From positions 1 through 64,000 of the forward strand of contig CAKSEH010000010.1 of the NCBI GenBank assembly GCA_934446475.1: 64,000 nt of DNA. The letters are read 5' to 3'. Source of the stretch: an uncultured Eubacteriales bacterium (GTDB lineage Bacteria > Bacillota > Clostridia > Oscillospirales > Acutalibacteraceae). A program made the translations under genes and the position numbers. This document shows, in pieces, positions 33,424 to 41,840 of this stretch (position 1 is the stretch's first letter; each line of letters begins with the position of its first letter). The notes under the pieces were generated by a model. It saw nothing but the letters and a program-made list of their open reading frames with translations. It was not told the DNA's origin and ran no database searches.

Positions 33424-34321
33424 AGTAACAGTCGGAGAAAACGAAGGCGGAAGGCTTGATGTTTTCGTTGCCCAAAAGGCGGATGTTACCCGTTCAAGAG
33501 CGGCGGATATTATAAACGGCGGCAATGTGTTTGTAAATTCGGTCGTTGCGCCTAAAAACCTTAAGCTTAAAGCCTTTGATAAGGTCCTGATAATTTTGCC
33601 CGAACCTACGGAGTGTACGGCGGCGCCGGAGAATATACCTCTTGATATCGTTTATGAGGACGGCGACCTGCTTGTTGTAAACAAGCCTAAGGGTATGGTA
33701 GTTCACCCCGCAGCGGGGAATTATTCGGGAACGCTTGTAAACGCTTTGATGTTTCACTGCAGGGACTCTCTTTCGGGGATAGGCGGCGTGCTCCGGCCGG
33801 GAATAGTTCACAGAATCGATAAGGACACCTCGGGTCTTTTAATGGTTGCGAAAAATGACCGTTCGCATATTTTCCTTGCAAATCAGATAAAAGAACATAG
33901 CTTTAAGAGGGAATATGAAGCCGTGGTTTACGGCAATTTTAAGGACGATGAGGGAACCGTCTGTGCTCCGATAGGAAGGCATCCCGTAAAACGCAAACAA
34001 ATGGCGGTTACGGATAAGAATTCAAAGGAAGCGATCACACATTACAGTGTGCTTAAAAGATACGGTGAATTTACCCATTTGCGCCTTAAACTCGAAACCG
34101 GCAGAACGCATCAGATAAGGGTCCATATGGCGTATATAGGGCACCCCGTCGCAGGAGATGCGGTTTACGGGCCGAAGAAGGTCATTAAGTCATTGAACGG
34201 GCAGTGCCTGCACGCAAAAATGCTCGGATTTGTTCACCCGAACGGCAGGTATATGGAGTTTGAAAGCGACCTTCCCGATTATTTTAAGGAATTTTTAAAA
34301 AAGGCGGAACGCACTGTATGA
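33407..34321 (+). CDS. RluD-type 23S rRNA pseudouridine synthase
   Basis: A 304-residue RluA-family enzyme: N-terminal S4 domain (LDVFVAQKADVTRSRAADIINGG), then the catalytic domain with HRIDKDTSGLLMVAKND, where the first Asp is the nucleophile, and RTHQIRVHM. It follows lspA, as the homologue ylyB does in Bacillus. I start it at ATG 33407, since the longer frame from 33380 reads far into lspA. The exact uridine target is not certain. The stop overlaps the ATG of the HAD gene. Confidence 0.92.
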   Translation: MSRRTEVTVGENEGGRLDVFVAQKADVTRSRAADIINGGNVFVNSVVAPKNLKLKAFDKVLIILPEPTECTAAPENIPLDIVYEDGDLLVVNKPKGMVVHPAAGNYSGTLVNALMFHCRDSLSGIGGVLRPGIVHRIDKDTSGLLMVAKNDRSHIFLANQIKEHSFKREYEAVVYGNFKDDEGTVCAPIGRHPVKRKQMAVTDKNSKEAITHYSVLKRYGEFTHLRLKLETGRTHQIRVHMAYIGHPVAGDAVYGPKKVIKSLNGQCLHAKMLGFVHPNGRYMEFESDLPDYFKEFLKKAERTV

Positions 34322-35166
34322 AACTTTTTGAGAAATGCCTTTTAGCAAGCGATATAGACGAAACGCTTGTTATCGGCGGCAGAATTCCGCAGGCAAATTT
34401 TGAAAAAATAGAATATTTCACCGAAAACGGCGGTCAATTTGCGCTTGCCTCGGGCAGACTTCCGAGCGGAGCCGAAATAATAGCAAAGCAGTTTAAAAAT
34501 CTTGCCCCGTGCGTTCTCGGAAACGGTACAATAATCTACGACTTCAACTCAGACAAAGTTCTCTTCGAACATACTCTTGAAGATTCGGAAATCGAGGTTA
34601 TAAAGAAAATAAAACTCACTTTTCCGGATGTGGGAATAGAGTGCTTTTATGTAAACAGCGTTTATGTGCTGACATCCAACGCAAGAACAAGAGAACACAC
34701 CGCATATGAAAATATGGAGTATACCGATATCACCCCTTCCCATCTTGACAGTTTAAAACTTAACAAGGCAATATTCCATTGTTCCGGTATATCTCAGGCG
34801 GATAAACTTATAAACTTTGCCGAAAAGCTTTCCGAAAACGGCAGATTTTATAAAACCGAATATAAGGTGGGCGGCGTTAAGAGAAACCTTGTGGAGATAG
34901 TCCCGAAGGGGTCCTCAAAAGCGTCGGGACTGAAAGAACTTGCGAATATTCTTAAAATCAGGGAAGGCGGGGTTTTTGCTATCGGAGATTATTATAACGA
35001 CAGCGAAATGATAGCCGCCGCAGATATAGGAGCCGCAACGAAGGACGCTCCGGATGAAGTGAAAAATACTGCAAATATAACGGTTGGGAGCGCCGAAAAC
35101 GGCGCCGTTGCCGATTTTATAGATTTTTTAAGCAGAAAGGACATAGAAAATGAACGAAGAAGCTAA
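34318..35166 (+). CDS. HAD superfamily Cof-type phosphatase
   Basis: A 282-residue hydrolase. The nucleophile motif is SDIDETL (DxDxT, Asp15 region), motif II falls in ALASGR, the Lys of motif III in GSSKASGL, and motif IV in GDYYNDSEMI. The large cap between them is of the C2B (Cof) type. Members act on sugar phosphates or cofactors; substrate unknown. Start overlaps rluD-like stop by four bases; the end overlaps the transketolase gene by 17 bases. Confidence 0.88.
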   Translation: MKLFEKCLLASDIDETLVIGGRIPQANFEKIEYFTENGGQFALASGRLPSGAEIIAKQFKNLAPCVLGNGTIIYDFNSDKVLFEHTLEDSEIEVIKKIKLTFPDVGIECFYVNSVYVLTSNARTREHTAYENMEYTDITPSHLDSLKLNKAIFHCSGISQADKLINFAEKLSENGRFYKTEYKVGGVKRNLVEIVPKGSSKASGLKELANILKIREGGVFAIGDYYNDSEMIAAADIGAATKDAPDEVKNTANITVGSAENGAVADFIDFLSRKDIENERRS

Positions 35167-35992
35167 AAAACAACTTGCAAGAACTGCCGTTAAGGTTCGT
35201 ATGGGAATTATCGACGGTGTTCACGCAGCAAAATCAGGTCATCCCGGAGGTTCGCTTTCCTGTGCGGATATTCTTACTTATCTGTATTTTAAGCAAATGA
35301 ATATCGACCCCGAAAATCCCGATAAGCAGGACAGAGACCGCTTTGTCCTTTCTAAGGGACACGCCGCTCCGGCTCTTTATGCCGTTCTTGCACAGCGTGG
35401 TTTTTTTGACGAAAAGGAGCTTTTAAACTTAAGACAGATAGGTTCAATGCTTCAGGGACACCCAGATAAAAAGAAAATTCCGGGTGTCGATATGTCCACA
35501 GGTTCTCTCGGACAGGGAATTTCAGCCGCCGTCGGTATGGCGCTTTCGGCAAAGCATTTCGGCGATTCTTTTAAGGTTTATACCGTCCTCGGAGACGGAG
35601 AGATCGAAGAAGGTCAGGTTTGGGAAGCCGCTATGTTTGCAGGCAATAAAAAACTTTCAAATCTTGTGGCTTTTGTCGACTACAATAATCTGCAGATAGA
35701 CGGTACTATAGAAGAGGTAAACTCCGCCGCTCCCATAGATAAAAAATTCGAGGCTTTCAAGTGGAACACGATCACTGTTGACGGTCACAACTTTGATGAA
35801 ATCGAAGAGGCATTAAATAAAGCGATGAACTCAGACAAACCTACTGCGATAATTGCAAAAACCGTTAAGGGCAAGGGTGTTTCCTATATGGAGAATGCCG
35901 TTAACTGGCACGGTGCGGCTCCTAACGACGAGCTGTATGAACAGGCAAAGGCAGAGCTTAAAGCAAGCCTTGAAAGCTTAAACGAGCAATAA
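35150..35992 (+). CDS. transketolase, N-terminal (TPP-binding) subunit
   Basis: A 280-residue subunit of a split transketolase, with GDGEIEEGQVWEA(A)MFAG as the thiamine diphosphate and Mg binding motif, plus SGHPGGSLS, SKGHAAPALYAVLA and DMSTGSLGQGISAAVGMA. Transketolase moves two-carbon units in the non-oxidative pentose phosphate pathway. Together with the next gene it makes the length of a full enzyme. Such splitting is common in Clostridia and Archaea. Start has AAGGAC upstream, inside the HAD gene. Confidence 0.95.
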   Translation: MNEEAKKQLARTAVKVRMGIIDGVHAAKSGHPGGSLSCADILTYLYFKQMNIDPENPDKQDRDRFVLSKGHAAPALYAVLAQRGFFDEKELLNLRQIGSMLQGHPDKKKIPGVDMSTGSLGQGISAAVGMALSAKHFGDSFKVYTVLGDGEIEEGQVWEAAMFAGNKKLSNLVAFVDYNNLQIDGTIEEVNSAAPIDKKFEAFKWNTITVDGHNFDEIEEALNKAMNSDKPTAIIAKTVKGKGVSYMENAVNWHGAAPNDELYEQAKAELKASLESLNEQ

Positions 35993-36009
35993 TTAAGGAG
36001 GATACCGTT

Positions 36010-36957
36010 ATGGCAGAAATAAAAAGCGCAGCAACAAGAGCGGGTTTCGGCAAGGCTCTTGTTGAGTTGGGCGCAGAGCGAAACGACTTTATTGTTATGG
36101 ACGCAGACCTTGCGGCCGCAACACAGACAGGTATGTTTAAAAAGGCTTATCCCGAAAGATTTTATGACTGCGGAATTGCAGAACAAAATATGATGGGAAT
36201 TGCGGCAGGTATTGCGGCAACCGGTAAAAAGGTTGTTGTAAGCTCTTTTGCTATGTTTGCGGCGGGCAGAGCCTTTGAACAGATAAGAAATTCAATAGGC
36301 TATCCGCACCTTAATGTTATAATAGGCGCAACCCACGCAGGCATTTCCGTCGGAGAAGACGGTGCAACCCACCAGTGCTGTGAAGATATCGCTCTTATGC
36401 GCACTATACCGGGTATGACGATCATCAATCCTGCCGACGAAACAGAGGCTGTAAAGGCTGTAAAAGCGGCATTTGAGCTTGACGGACCCGTTTATATGAG
36501 ATTCGGCAGACTTGCCGTTCCGGTTATCTTTGATGATGACTATAAGTTTGAAGTCGGCAAGGGCGTTGAACTGAGAAGCGGCAGCGATGTTACCGTTATT
36601 GCCACAGGTCTTATGGTAAACGAAGCGCTCAAAGCACACGATATATTAAAGGCGGAAGGCATTTCGGCAAGGATCATAAATATGGCGACTGTCAAGCCGC
36701 TTGACAATGAGATAGTATTAAAGGCAGCAAAAGAGACGGGAGCCATTGTAACCGCAGAAGAACATTCGGTTATCGGCGGACTCGGCTCGGCTGTAAGCGA
36801 ACTTCTCAGCGAGCAACTTCCCACGCCCGTTTTAAAGCTCGGTGTTTACGATGTGTTCGGTCATTCGGGACCTGCGGCAAAGTTGCTTGACGAATTCGGT
36901 TTAAGAGCCGAAAATATCGCAGAAAAAGCAAGAAAAGCAATTACGCTCAAAAAATAA
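36010..36957 (+). CDS. transketolase, C-terminal subunit
   Basis: A 315-residue second half: pyrimidine-binding domain (MDADLAAATQTGMFKKAYPERFYDCGIAEQNMMGIAAG, where the Glu of AEQN activates TPP; THAGISVGEDGATHQ) and the C-terminal transketolase domain (TVKPLD, EEHSVIGGLGSAV). It starts 17 bases after its partner with AAGGAGG upstream. The pair makes a complete enzyme. A hairpin that belongs to repeat family R2 lies just after the stop. Confidence 0.95.
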   Translation: MAEIKSAATRAGFGKALVELGAERNDFIVMDADLAAATQTGMFKKAYPERFYDCGIAEQNMMGIAAGIAATGKKVVVSSFAMFAAGRAFEQIRNSIGYPHLNVIIGATHAGISVGEDGATHQCCEDIALMRTIPGMTIINPADETEAVKAVKAAFELDGPVYMRFGRLAVPVIFDDDYKFEVGKGVELRSGSDVTVIATGLMVNEALKAHDILKAEGISARIINMATVKPLDNEIVLKAAKETGAIVTAEEHSVIGGLGSAVSELLSEQLPTPVLKLGVYDVFGHSGPAAKLLDEFGLRAENIAEKARKAITLKK

Positions 36958-36963
36958 TCGGCA

Positions 36964-37018
36964 TATATAACCTAACGCAAATGACCCCTGCCTTAAAAGG
37001 CAGGGGTCATTTCAGTCT
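36964..37018 (-). repeat. R2 fragment, copy F (3' hairpin only)
   Basis: Read on the minus strand: actgaaatgacccctgcc, ttttaa, then the complementary arm and gcgttaggttatata. The 14-bp stem (36979-36992 with 36999-37012) is perfect. Its flanks match the 3' end of R2 copies C and D, but the stem sequence itself is different. It starts 7 bases after the transketolase stop and could work as a transcription end in both directions, although no long T run follows. The rest of this gap up to 37188 shows no gene. Confidence 0.6.
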
Positions 37019-37188
37019 TAAGCTTTTTATTAAGTCAAAATCAATCAAACACTAAGTTTAAACAACCGTTAACCCCATAATGATTGCGGATATGTACCGG
37101 TATTTAAAGGCGGATCTTTTAATTTAAATAATCATGTATCGTGCTGTCTTGCCGTTTTAATGCATTGTCTGCAAATTTCAGTAATAAC

Positions 37189-37217
37189 AAAACCGTTTAC
37201 ATTCCGTAAGCGGTTTT
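37189..37217 (-). terminator. terminator of the zeta-toxin-like gene
   Basis: A 12-bp stem (aaaaccgtttac / gtaagcggtttt, one G-T pair, loop attcc) lies 42 bases past the stop of the minus-strand gene. On the minus strand it is followed by TTTTGTTATT. It may also stop plus-strand transcription (GTTTG follows). Confidence 0.65.
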
Positions 37218-37258
37218 GTTTGCCTATCGTGGCAGGTTCAGGAACTGTCACACTAAAC

Positions 37259-37813
37259 TCAAATTTCATTTTTCATTTGTAAAAGCCATTCGGGCGGATT
37301 CGCAACAGTTATGATCAATTCTCCGTTCTTATATTCTGCCACCTGATTAAAGCCATTGTCGTTATCAAAGAAAAATGCCTCATCACAATACGGCAAAACT
37401 TTTTTCAGTGCCTTAAAACGATTTTGAAAGCGCATTTTTACAGTGTCCGTCGGTATATCGTGTCCGCCCTTTTGCACCCTGTTTTGAATTCGTTTTAAAC
37501 TCTCTGTTTCAGTATTCAAGCCGATGTAATACAGACGAATAAAATAATTATTTTCTCTTGCAGATTTGCAAGTTAAAACTGTCTTATTACTCGATAAAGT
37601 GGTCTCCTGTGTAAAAGAATAGCCATTATTAAGACACTCTTCGATTTTTTGTATTGCCTTTTTAGCACCGTTTATGGCATTGTTTCCACACTCTGCTGCA
37701 ATTTTATCGACATCTATAATTGCACCCAGTTCTAAAGATTGCGTTTTTAACGAGCCGGTAAAACTACTCTTTTCCACTCCGTTAACGCCGCCTATAATGG
37801 TATAACATTTCAA
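37259..37813 (-). CDS. zeta-toxin-like P-loop protein with altered Walker A
   Basis: A 184-residue protein like the small zeta-toxin/AAA proteins of gut Clostridia. The opening YTIIGGVNGVEKSS should read GVNGVGKSS; the Gly before Lys is Glu, a one-base change (GGA to GAA). Other blocks look intact: IIDVDKIAAECG, FTQETTLSS, RLYYIGLNTETESLKRIQNRVQKGGHDIP and RFKALKKVLPYCDEAFFFDN. Zeta toxins phosphorylate UDP-GlcNAc; members without an antitoxin may be kinases of other molecules. The changed loop may mean loss of activity. The start is TTG with AGAGGTG 7 bases upstream. No antitoxin gene is adjacent. AT-rich and flanked by repeats: an accessory gene. Confidence 0.72.
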   Translation of the reverse strand: MKCYTIIGGVNGVEKSSFTGSLKTQSLELGAIIDVDKIAAECGNNAINGAKKAIQKIEECLNNGYSFTQETTLSSNKTVLTCKSARENNYFIRLYYIGLNTETESLKRIQNRVQKGGHDIPTDTVKMRFQNRFKALKKVLPYCDEAFFFDNDNGFNQVAEYKNGELIITVANPPEWLLQMKNEI

Positions 37814-37830
37814 TACATTTCACCTCTTAT

Positions 37831-38010
37831 GATTTAAATCGGAGCAACGCTCCGGCAATGCCAGCAAGGAGCAGGGCTTGCAACTGATTGCACGCCACGC
37901 AAAGGAGCGTTAACTCCTCGGTCTTTGACGTGAGAGATTACACTCCAACGGCAAAGACTGAAACGTGACCCGTCTTTTAAGGCGAGAGACACCTGTGTTA
38001 GATTATATTA
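37831..38010 (+). repeat. R2 structured repeat, copy C
   Basis: Opens gatttaaatcggagcaacgctc and closes cctgtgttagattatatta. It contains gattgcacgccacgcaaagg, the hairpin ggag-cgttaa-ctcc, ctttgacgt paired loosely with acggcaaag, and the last stem around cttttaaggc. It is upstream of the zeta-toxin-like gene, whose start codon is 18 bases away, but in the opposite orientation. At 38125-38141 tagacaaaacaatcagg resembles a decayed R3 end. No gene is seen in 37814-38317. Confidence 0.7.
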
Positions 38011-38162
38011 TAGACTGATTTTGAGGTAATGTCAAATTGTTTTTGAAAACATTAAAACACACTTAAACACATAAAAACACCGCATTATTATGTGATTAGG
38101 TCACGAGAGTGTTTAAAGTCAGTTTAGACAAAACAATCAGGCAGACATTCAATAACAAAGCC

Positions 38163-38191
38163 CCCTAAATTCAGTTTAACTGAATTTAGGG
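38163..38191 (-). terminator. terminator of the ribosomal superoperon
   Basis: A perfect 13-bp stem (ccctaaattcagt / actgaatttaggg, loop tta), on the minus strand followed by CTTTGTTATT. Between it and the rplQ stop are two more hairpins (ccgaaatctt/aagattttcgg near 38209-38233 and ccgaag-atttg-cttcgg near 38254-38270), so the 3' end of this message is strongly folded. Confidence 0.75.
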
Positions 38192-38317
38192 AGCTTCCGA
38201 TCTGATTTTTTCCGAAATCTTTAGAAGATTTTCGGGTTTAGTACACACATCATCCCGAAGATTTGCTTCGGTGCAGATTATGCAATGGTGAAAATGTGAG
38301 TACTAAAGCAAAGAAGC

Positions 38318-38659
38318 TTAGATTAACTCGATAATAGCCATCTCAGCTGCGTCTCCTCTGCGGGGACCGGTCTTTGTGATACGGCAGTAACCGCCGTTTA
38401 CGTCCTTATACTTAGGAGCGATCTCGTTGTAAAGCTTTGCTACAACATCCTCCTTAGTTATGAACGCCAATGCCTGACGCTTGCTGTGAAGAGTATTGGT
38501 TTTAGCGAGTGTAATATACTTCTCAGCCATCGACCTTACTTCTTTCGCACGAGTAACGGTTGTTTCTATTTTGCCGTTTTCAAGCAAATAGGTTACCATT
38601 GCTCTGAGCATAGCAGTTCTGTGGTCGCTGGTTCTTCCGAGCTTACGGGTACCTGGCAT
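38318..38659 (-). CDS. rplQ: ribosomal protein L17
   Basis: A 113-residue large-subunit protein, last gene of the superoperon. N-terminal MPGTRKLGRTSDHRTAMLRAMV and C-terminal RITKTGPRRGDAAEMAIIELI are the family pattern; the length matches the short Firmicutes form. It follows rpoA after 19 bases. Confidence 0.97.
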   Translation of the reverse strand: MPGTRKLGRTSDHRTAMLRAMVTYLLENGKIETTVTRAKEVRSMAEKYITLAKTNTLHSKRQALAFITKEDVVAKLYNEIAPKYKDVNGGYCRITKTGPRRGDAAEMAIIELI

Positions 38660-38678
38660 TTATATTCACTCCTTTTAG

Positions 38679-39629
38679 TTATTCATCATCTTTCTTGAGG
38701 CCGAAACCGAAAGAATTAAGCTTTGCGATAACCTCTTCGAGAGACTTACGGCCGAGGTTCCTTACCTTCATCATATCCTCTTCGGACTTATTGATAAGAT
38801 CCTCAACTGTGTTAATACCTGCACGCTTAAGGCAGTTAAAGCTGCGAACGGAAAGGTCAAGCTCATCGATTGTTAAATCAAGAACCTTCTCTTTTGCGTT
38901 TTCACTCTTTTCAGCCATTATGCTGCCGGTATCGCTTACGCCTTCTGTAAGGTCAAGGAACAATTCAAGGTGTTCCATAAGAATTTTTGCAGACAGTGAA
39001 ACTGCCTCGTTTGCCTTAATGGAACCGTCTGTCCAAACCTCAAGTGTAAGCTTGCCTTTATCCACCACATTTCCCACACGGGTATTATCAACGGTAAAAT
39101 TGGCTTTGAGAACAGGCGTGTATATCGAATCTATCGGAATAACGCCGATGACATTCTGTGCCGGCTTGTTCTGCTCGGACGGCACATAGCCTCTGCCCTT
39201 ATCAAGGGTCATCTCCATATTGAGCTTTGCACCCTCGTCAAGAGTTGCGATATACATATCCGGATTAAGAATCTCAACCTCTGAGTCCGCCTTTATTGAA
39301 GCAGCGGTAACAACACCGGGGCCGTCAGCTTCGATATAAATCTTCTTCGGGATATCCGAATGAAGCTTTGCTATGAGGCCCTTAAGATTAAGGATGATTT
39401 CCGTAACATCTTCCTTAACGCCGGGTATAGTTGAAAACTCATGAACTACTCCGTCTATCTTGACTGTGGTTATGGCAACACCCGGAAGTATTGAAAGAAG
39501 AACCCTTCTCATACTGTTTCCGAGAGTGGTTGCATATCCACGCTCAAGCGGTTCCATTACAAATTTACCGTAAGTACCGTCAGCGGACAGCTCAACCGTA
39601 TCGATTCTGGGCTTTTCAATTTCTATCAT
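38679..39629 (-). CDS. rpoA: RNA polymerase alpha subunit
   Basis: A 316-residue alpha subunit. The N-terminal dimer domain carries FVMEPLERGYATTLGNSMRRVLLSILPG. The C-terminal DNA-binding domain has ELDLSVRSFNCLKRAGINTVEDL and KVRNLGRKSLEEV (the alpha-CTD helices). Genes rpsD before it and rplQ after it are the usual neighbours. Confidence 0.98.
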   Translation of the reverse strand: MIEIEKPRIDTVELSADGTYGKFVMEPLERGYATTLGNSMRRVLLSILPGVAITTVKIDGVVHEFSTIPGVKEDVTEIILNLKGLIAKLHSDIPKKIYIEADGPGVVTAASIKADSEVEILNPDMYIATLDEGAKLNMEMTLDKGRGYVPSEQNKPAQNVIGVIPIDSIYTPVLKANFTVDNTRVGNVVDKGKLTLEVWTDGSIKANEAVSLSAKILMEHLELFLDLTEGVSDTGSIMAEKSENAKEKVLDLTIDELDLSVRSFNCLKRAGINTVEDLINKSEEDMMKVRNLGRKSLEEVIAKLNSFGFGLKKDDE

Positions 39630-39708
39630 TTAAAAGCTCCCATTCTCCGTGCTGCTTTTATTGGCAACACCGATATCCCAGCACGGTGGACACCGGCACA
39701 AATCTTTA

Positions 39709-40335
39709 TTACCTTGAATAGAACTCGACTATAAGCTGTTCATCAACAGGTGCTTCTATCTGCTCACGGGTGGGCAGATTTATAACCTTTGCTGTAAGCT
39801 TTTCGTGGTCAACATCCATCCACTCGGGAACGGGTCTTGCACCGTTAGCTTCTACAACAGCCTTCATCTTTTCACTCTGGCGTGCCTTATCGCAAACGCT
39901 TACGGTATCGCCTGCCTTGAGAAGATAGGAAGCGATATCAACACGCTTACCGTTTACTTCAAAATGACCGTGGCCTACAAGCTGCCTTGCTTCAACTCTT
40001 GAAGAAGCAAATCCTGCTCTGTAAACAACATTGTCGAGACGGCTCTCAAGTATCTGTAACAGGTTGTCACCGGTTACGCCCTGCTTTCTCTCGGCAACCT
40101 CAAAGTAATGATGGAACTGATTTTCCTGAATGCCGTAAAAACGTCTTGCGGTCTGCTTTGCACGAAGCTGCAAACCGTATTCGGATGACTTCTTTCTACC
40201 CTGTCCGTGCTGTCCGGGTGCATAGCCCCTGATACCTACGGAACACTTGTCAGAATAGCAGCGTTCGCCCTTAAGGAATAACTTCTGTCCCTCACGGCGG
40301 CAAAGTCTGCAAACTGCGCCGGTATATCTTGCCAT
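39709..40335 (-). CDS. rpsD: ribosomal protein S4
   Basis: A 208-residue small-subunit protein that starts 16S rRNA assembly; in Bacillus it represses its own synthesis. Two zinc-type Cys pairs are suggested by CRLCRREGQKLFLKGERCYSDKC, the zinc-binding form of S4. The S4 RNA-binding domain is seen at RLDNVVYRAGFASSRVEARQLVGHGHFEVNG. Placed between rpsK and rpoA; about 80 bases separate it from rpoA, with a small palindromic stretch (agcac..gtgct) in between. Confidence 0.97.
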   Translation of the reverse strand: MARYTGAVCRLCRREGQKLFLKGERCYSDKCSVGIRGYAPGQHGQGRKKSSEYGLQLRAKQTARRFYGIQENQFHHYFEVAERKQGVTGDNLLQILESRLDNVVYRAGFASSRVEARQLVGHGHFEVNGKRVDIASYLLKAGDTVSVCDKARQSEKMKAVVEANGARPVPEWMDVDHEKLTAKVINLPTREQIEAPVDEQLIVEFYSR

Positions 40336-40388
40336 CTTTTACACCTCCAAATTAGTTACTGCAAATATATGCAGTGTGTATTTTGTGA

Positions 40389-40787
40389 TTATACTCTTCT
40401 TCTCTTGGGAGGACGGCAGCCGTTATGCGGAATCGGGGTAACGTCTTTAATCATACTTACCTCAAGACCGACAGACTGCAAAGCTCTTATAGCAGCTTCT
40501 CTTCCGGCTCCCGGACCCTTAACATAAACCTCAACAGTCTTAAGACCGTGCTCCATAGCAGCCTTAGCAGCCATCTCAGCGGCACTCTGTGCAGCAAAAG
40601 GAGTTGACTTCTTAGAACCTCTGAAGCCTAACTCACCGGCAGATGCCCACGAAAGAGCGTTGCCCTGAGTATCGGTTATTGTAACTATTGTGTTGTTGAA
40701 GGTCGACTGGATATGAGCGGCACCACGTTCTATGTTTTTCTTTTCACGACGACGGCGGTTAGCTGTCGTTTTCTTAGCAGTAGCCAT
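40389..40787 (-). CDS. rpsK: ribosomal protein S11
   Basis: A 132-residue small-subunit platform protein. It shows GAAHIQSTFNNTIVTITD, SAGELGFRGSKKSTPFAAQ and the C-terminal DVTPIPHNGCRPPKRRRV. Start has GGAGGAAGA upstream and lies 16 bases after rpsM. Confidence 0.98.
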   Translation of the reverse strand: MATAKKTTANRRRREKKNIERGAAHIQSTFNNTIVTITDTQGNALSWASAGELGFRGSKKSTPFAAQSAAEMAAKAAMEHGLKTVEVYVKGPGAGREAAIRALQSVGLEVSMIKDVTPIPHNGCRPPKRRRV

Positions 40788-40803
40788 ATTATCTTCCTCC
40801 TAC

Positions 40804-41172
40804 TTATTTCTTCTTGTTAGCTATTGTTCTCTTCGGACCTTTGCGGGTACGGGCATTGGTCTTTGAGCGCTGTCCTCTTACGGGAAGGCCCTTACGATGA
40901 CGAAGACCTCTATAGCTTCCGATTTCAATAAGTCTCTTGATATCCATAGCAACGGTACGGCGACGGTCGCCTTCAACCTGAAGGTTATGGTCGATATACT
41001 CACGAAGCTTTGAAATATCTTCCTCTGTAAGATCCTTAACACGGGTATCGGGGTTTATTCCGGTATCGGCAAGGATTTTTTTAGATGTTGTAAGACCTAT
41101 ACCGTATATATAAGTGAGTCCTATTTCGACTCTCTTTTCATTAGGCAGGTCAACACCAGCAATACGTGCCAT
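40804..41172 (-). CDS. rpsM: ribosomal protein S13
   Basis: A 122-residue protein of the small-subunit head, contacting the P-site tRNA through its basic tail. MARIAGVDLPNEKRVEIGLTYIYGIG and SYRGLRHRKGLPVRGQRSKTNARTRKGP are the hallmarks. Start preceded by GGAGGTG. Confidence 0.98.
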   Translation of the reverse strand: MARIAGVDLPNEKRVEIGLTYIYGIGLTTSKKILADTGINPDTRVKDLTEEDISKLREYIDHNLQVEGDRRRTVAMDIKRLIEIGSYRGLRHRKGLPVRGQRSKTNARTRKGPKRTIANKKK

Positions 41173-41210
41173 TTATCAAAGCACCTCCATATTAGTTGTT
41201 AAGAGTAAAA

Positions 41211-41324
41211 TTAACCCTGACGCTGTTTGTGCTTGGGATTTTCACAGATAACCATGATCTTACCCTTACGCTTAATGATTTTGCATTTTTCGCAAATCTT
41301 TTTTACAGAAGGTCTGACTTTCAT
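41211..41324 (-). CDS. rpmJ: ribosomal protein L36
   Basis: A 37-residue protein that I read directly: it begins MKVRPSVKKICEKCKII and ends CENPKHKQRQG. The Cys/Cys/Cys/His set shows the zinc-binding form. AAGGAGG stands 10 bases before ATG. It lies between infA and rpsM, its normal place. Confidence 0.96.
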   Translation of the reverse strand: MKVRPSVKKICEKCKIIKRKGKIMVICENPKHKQRQG

Positions 41325-41356
41325 TTGGATTATACCTCCTTAAAATTTTACCCAGC

Positions 41357-41575
41357 CTATTTGGAACGCCACGTGATGCGTCCCTTAGACAGGTCATACG
41401 GCGACATCTCAACAGTCACCTTATCTCCGGGAAGAATTCTGATGAAATTCATTCTGAGCTTTCCGGAAATGTGGGCGAGTATCTGATGTCCGCCCTGAAT
41501 TTCTACCTTGAACATTGCATTAGGCATTGCTTCAACAACGGTGCCCTCAAGTTCGATCATATCCTCTTTTGACAT
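41357..41575 (-). CDS. infA: translation initiation factor IF-1
   Basis: A 72-residue OB-fold protein that occupies the A site during initiation: MSKEDMIELEGTVVEAMPNAMFKVE, HISGKLRMNFIRILPGDKVTVEMSPYDLSKGRI. The start lies within the last codons of the KOW gene, so translation is likely coupled. Confidence 0.98.
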   Translation of the reverse strand: MSKEDMIELEGTVVEAMPNAMFKVEIQGGHQILAHISGKLRMNFIRILPGDKVTVEMSPYDLSKGRITWRSK

Positions 41576-41832
41576 TGGGTTTCCTCCCTTTCGGTATCTA
41601 CGCCGAGGCGATAGCGGTAAAGAGCGCTGCGCAGTCGGCGGTTGGATGAATACTGTGCTGTATTAAGACGGTCTTGTGTGAAACAAAGGTGTTTTATGTT
41701 CTTTGCTTTCGGTCTTTCAAGCGGCCTTTCCTTGCCGTCACAGACAAGCAGACCTTTATCCGAAGTTCCGATAACAACCATAAGTTTACCCTTATCTCTG
41801 CCCCTTAAAGAGCGCACTATATTACCTGTCAT
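41557..41832 (-). CDS. KOW-domain RNA-binding protein (L14e-like)
   Basis: A 91-residue basic protein. The first 45 residues form a KOW-type domain (GNIVRSLRGRDKGKLMVVIG, then LLVCDGKERPLERPKAKNIKHL), as in small L14e/L6e-like proteins found between map and infA in many Firmicutes. The second half (YSSNRRLRSALYRYRLGVDTEREETQCQKRI) is Arg-rich and overlaps infA by 19 bases. It probably binds rRNA or mRNA; role not known. It begins 8 bases after map. Confidence 0.8.
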   Translation of the reverse strand: MTGNIVRSLRGRDKGKLMVVIGTSDKGLLVCDGKERPLERPKAKNIKHLCFTQDRLNTAQYSSNRRLRSALYRYRLGVDTEREETQCQKRI

Positions 41833-41840
41833 TTTTCACC

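Noticed and set aside
36979..37012. Simple intrinsic terminator for transketolase
   Set aside because: The stem is strong but no T run follows and its flanks match repeat R2, so I list it as a repeat fragment that may act as an end signal.
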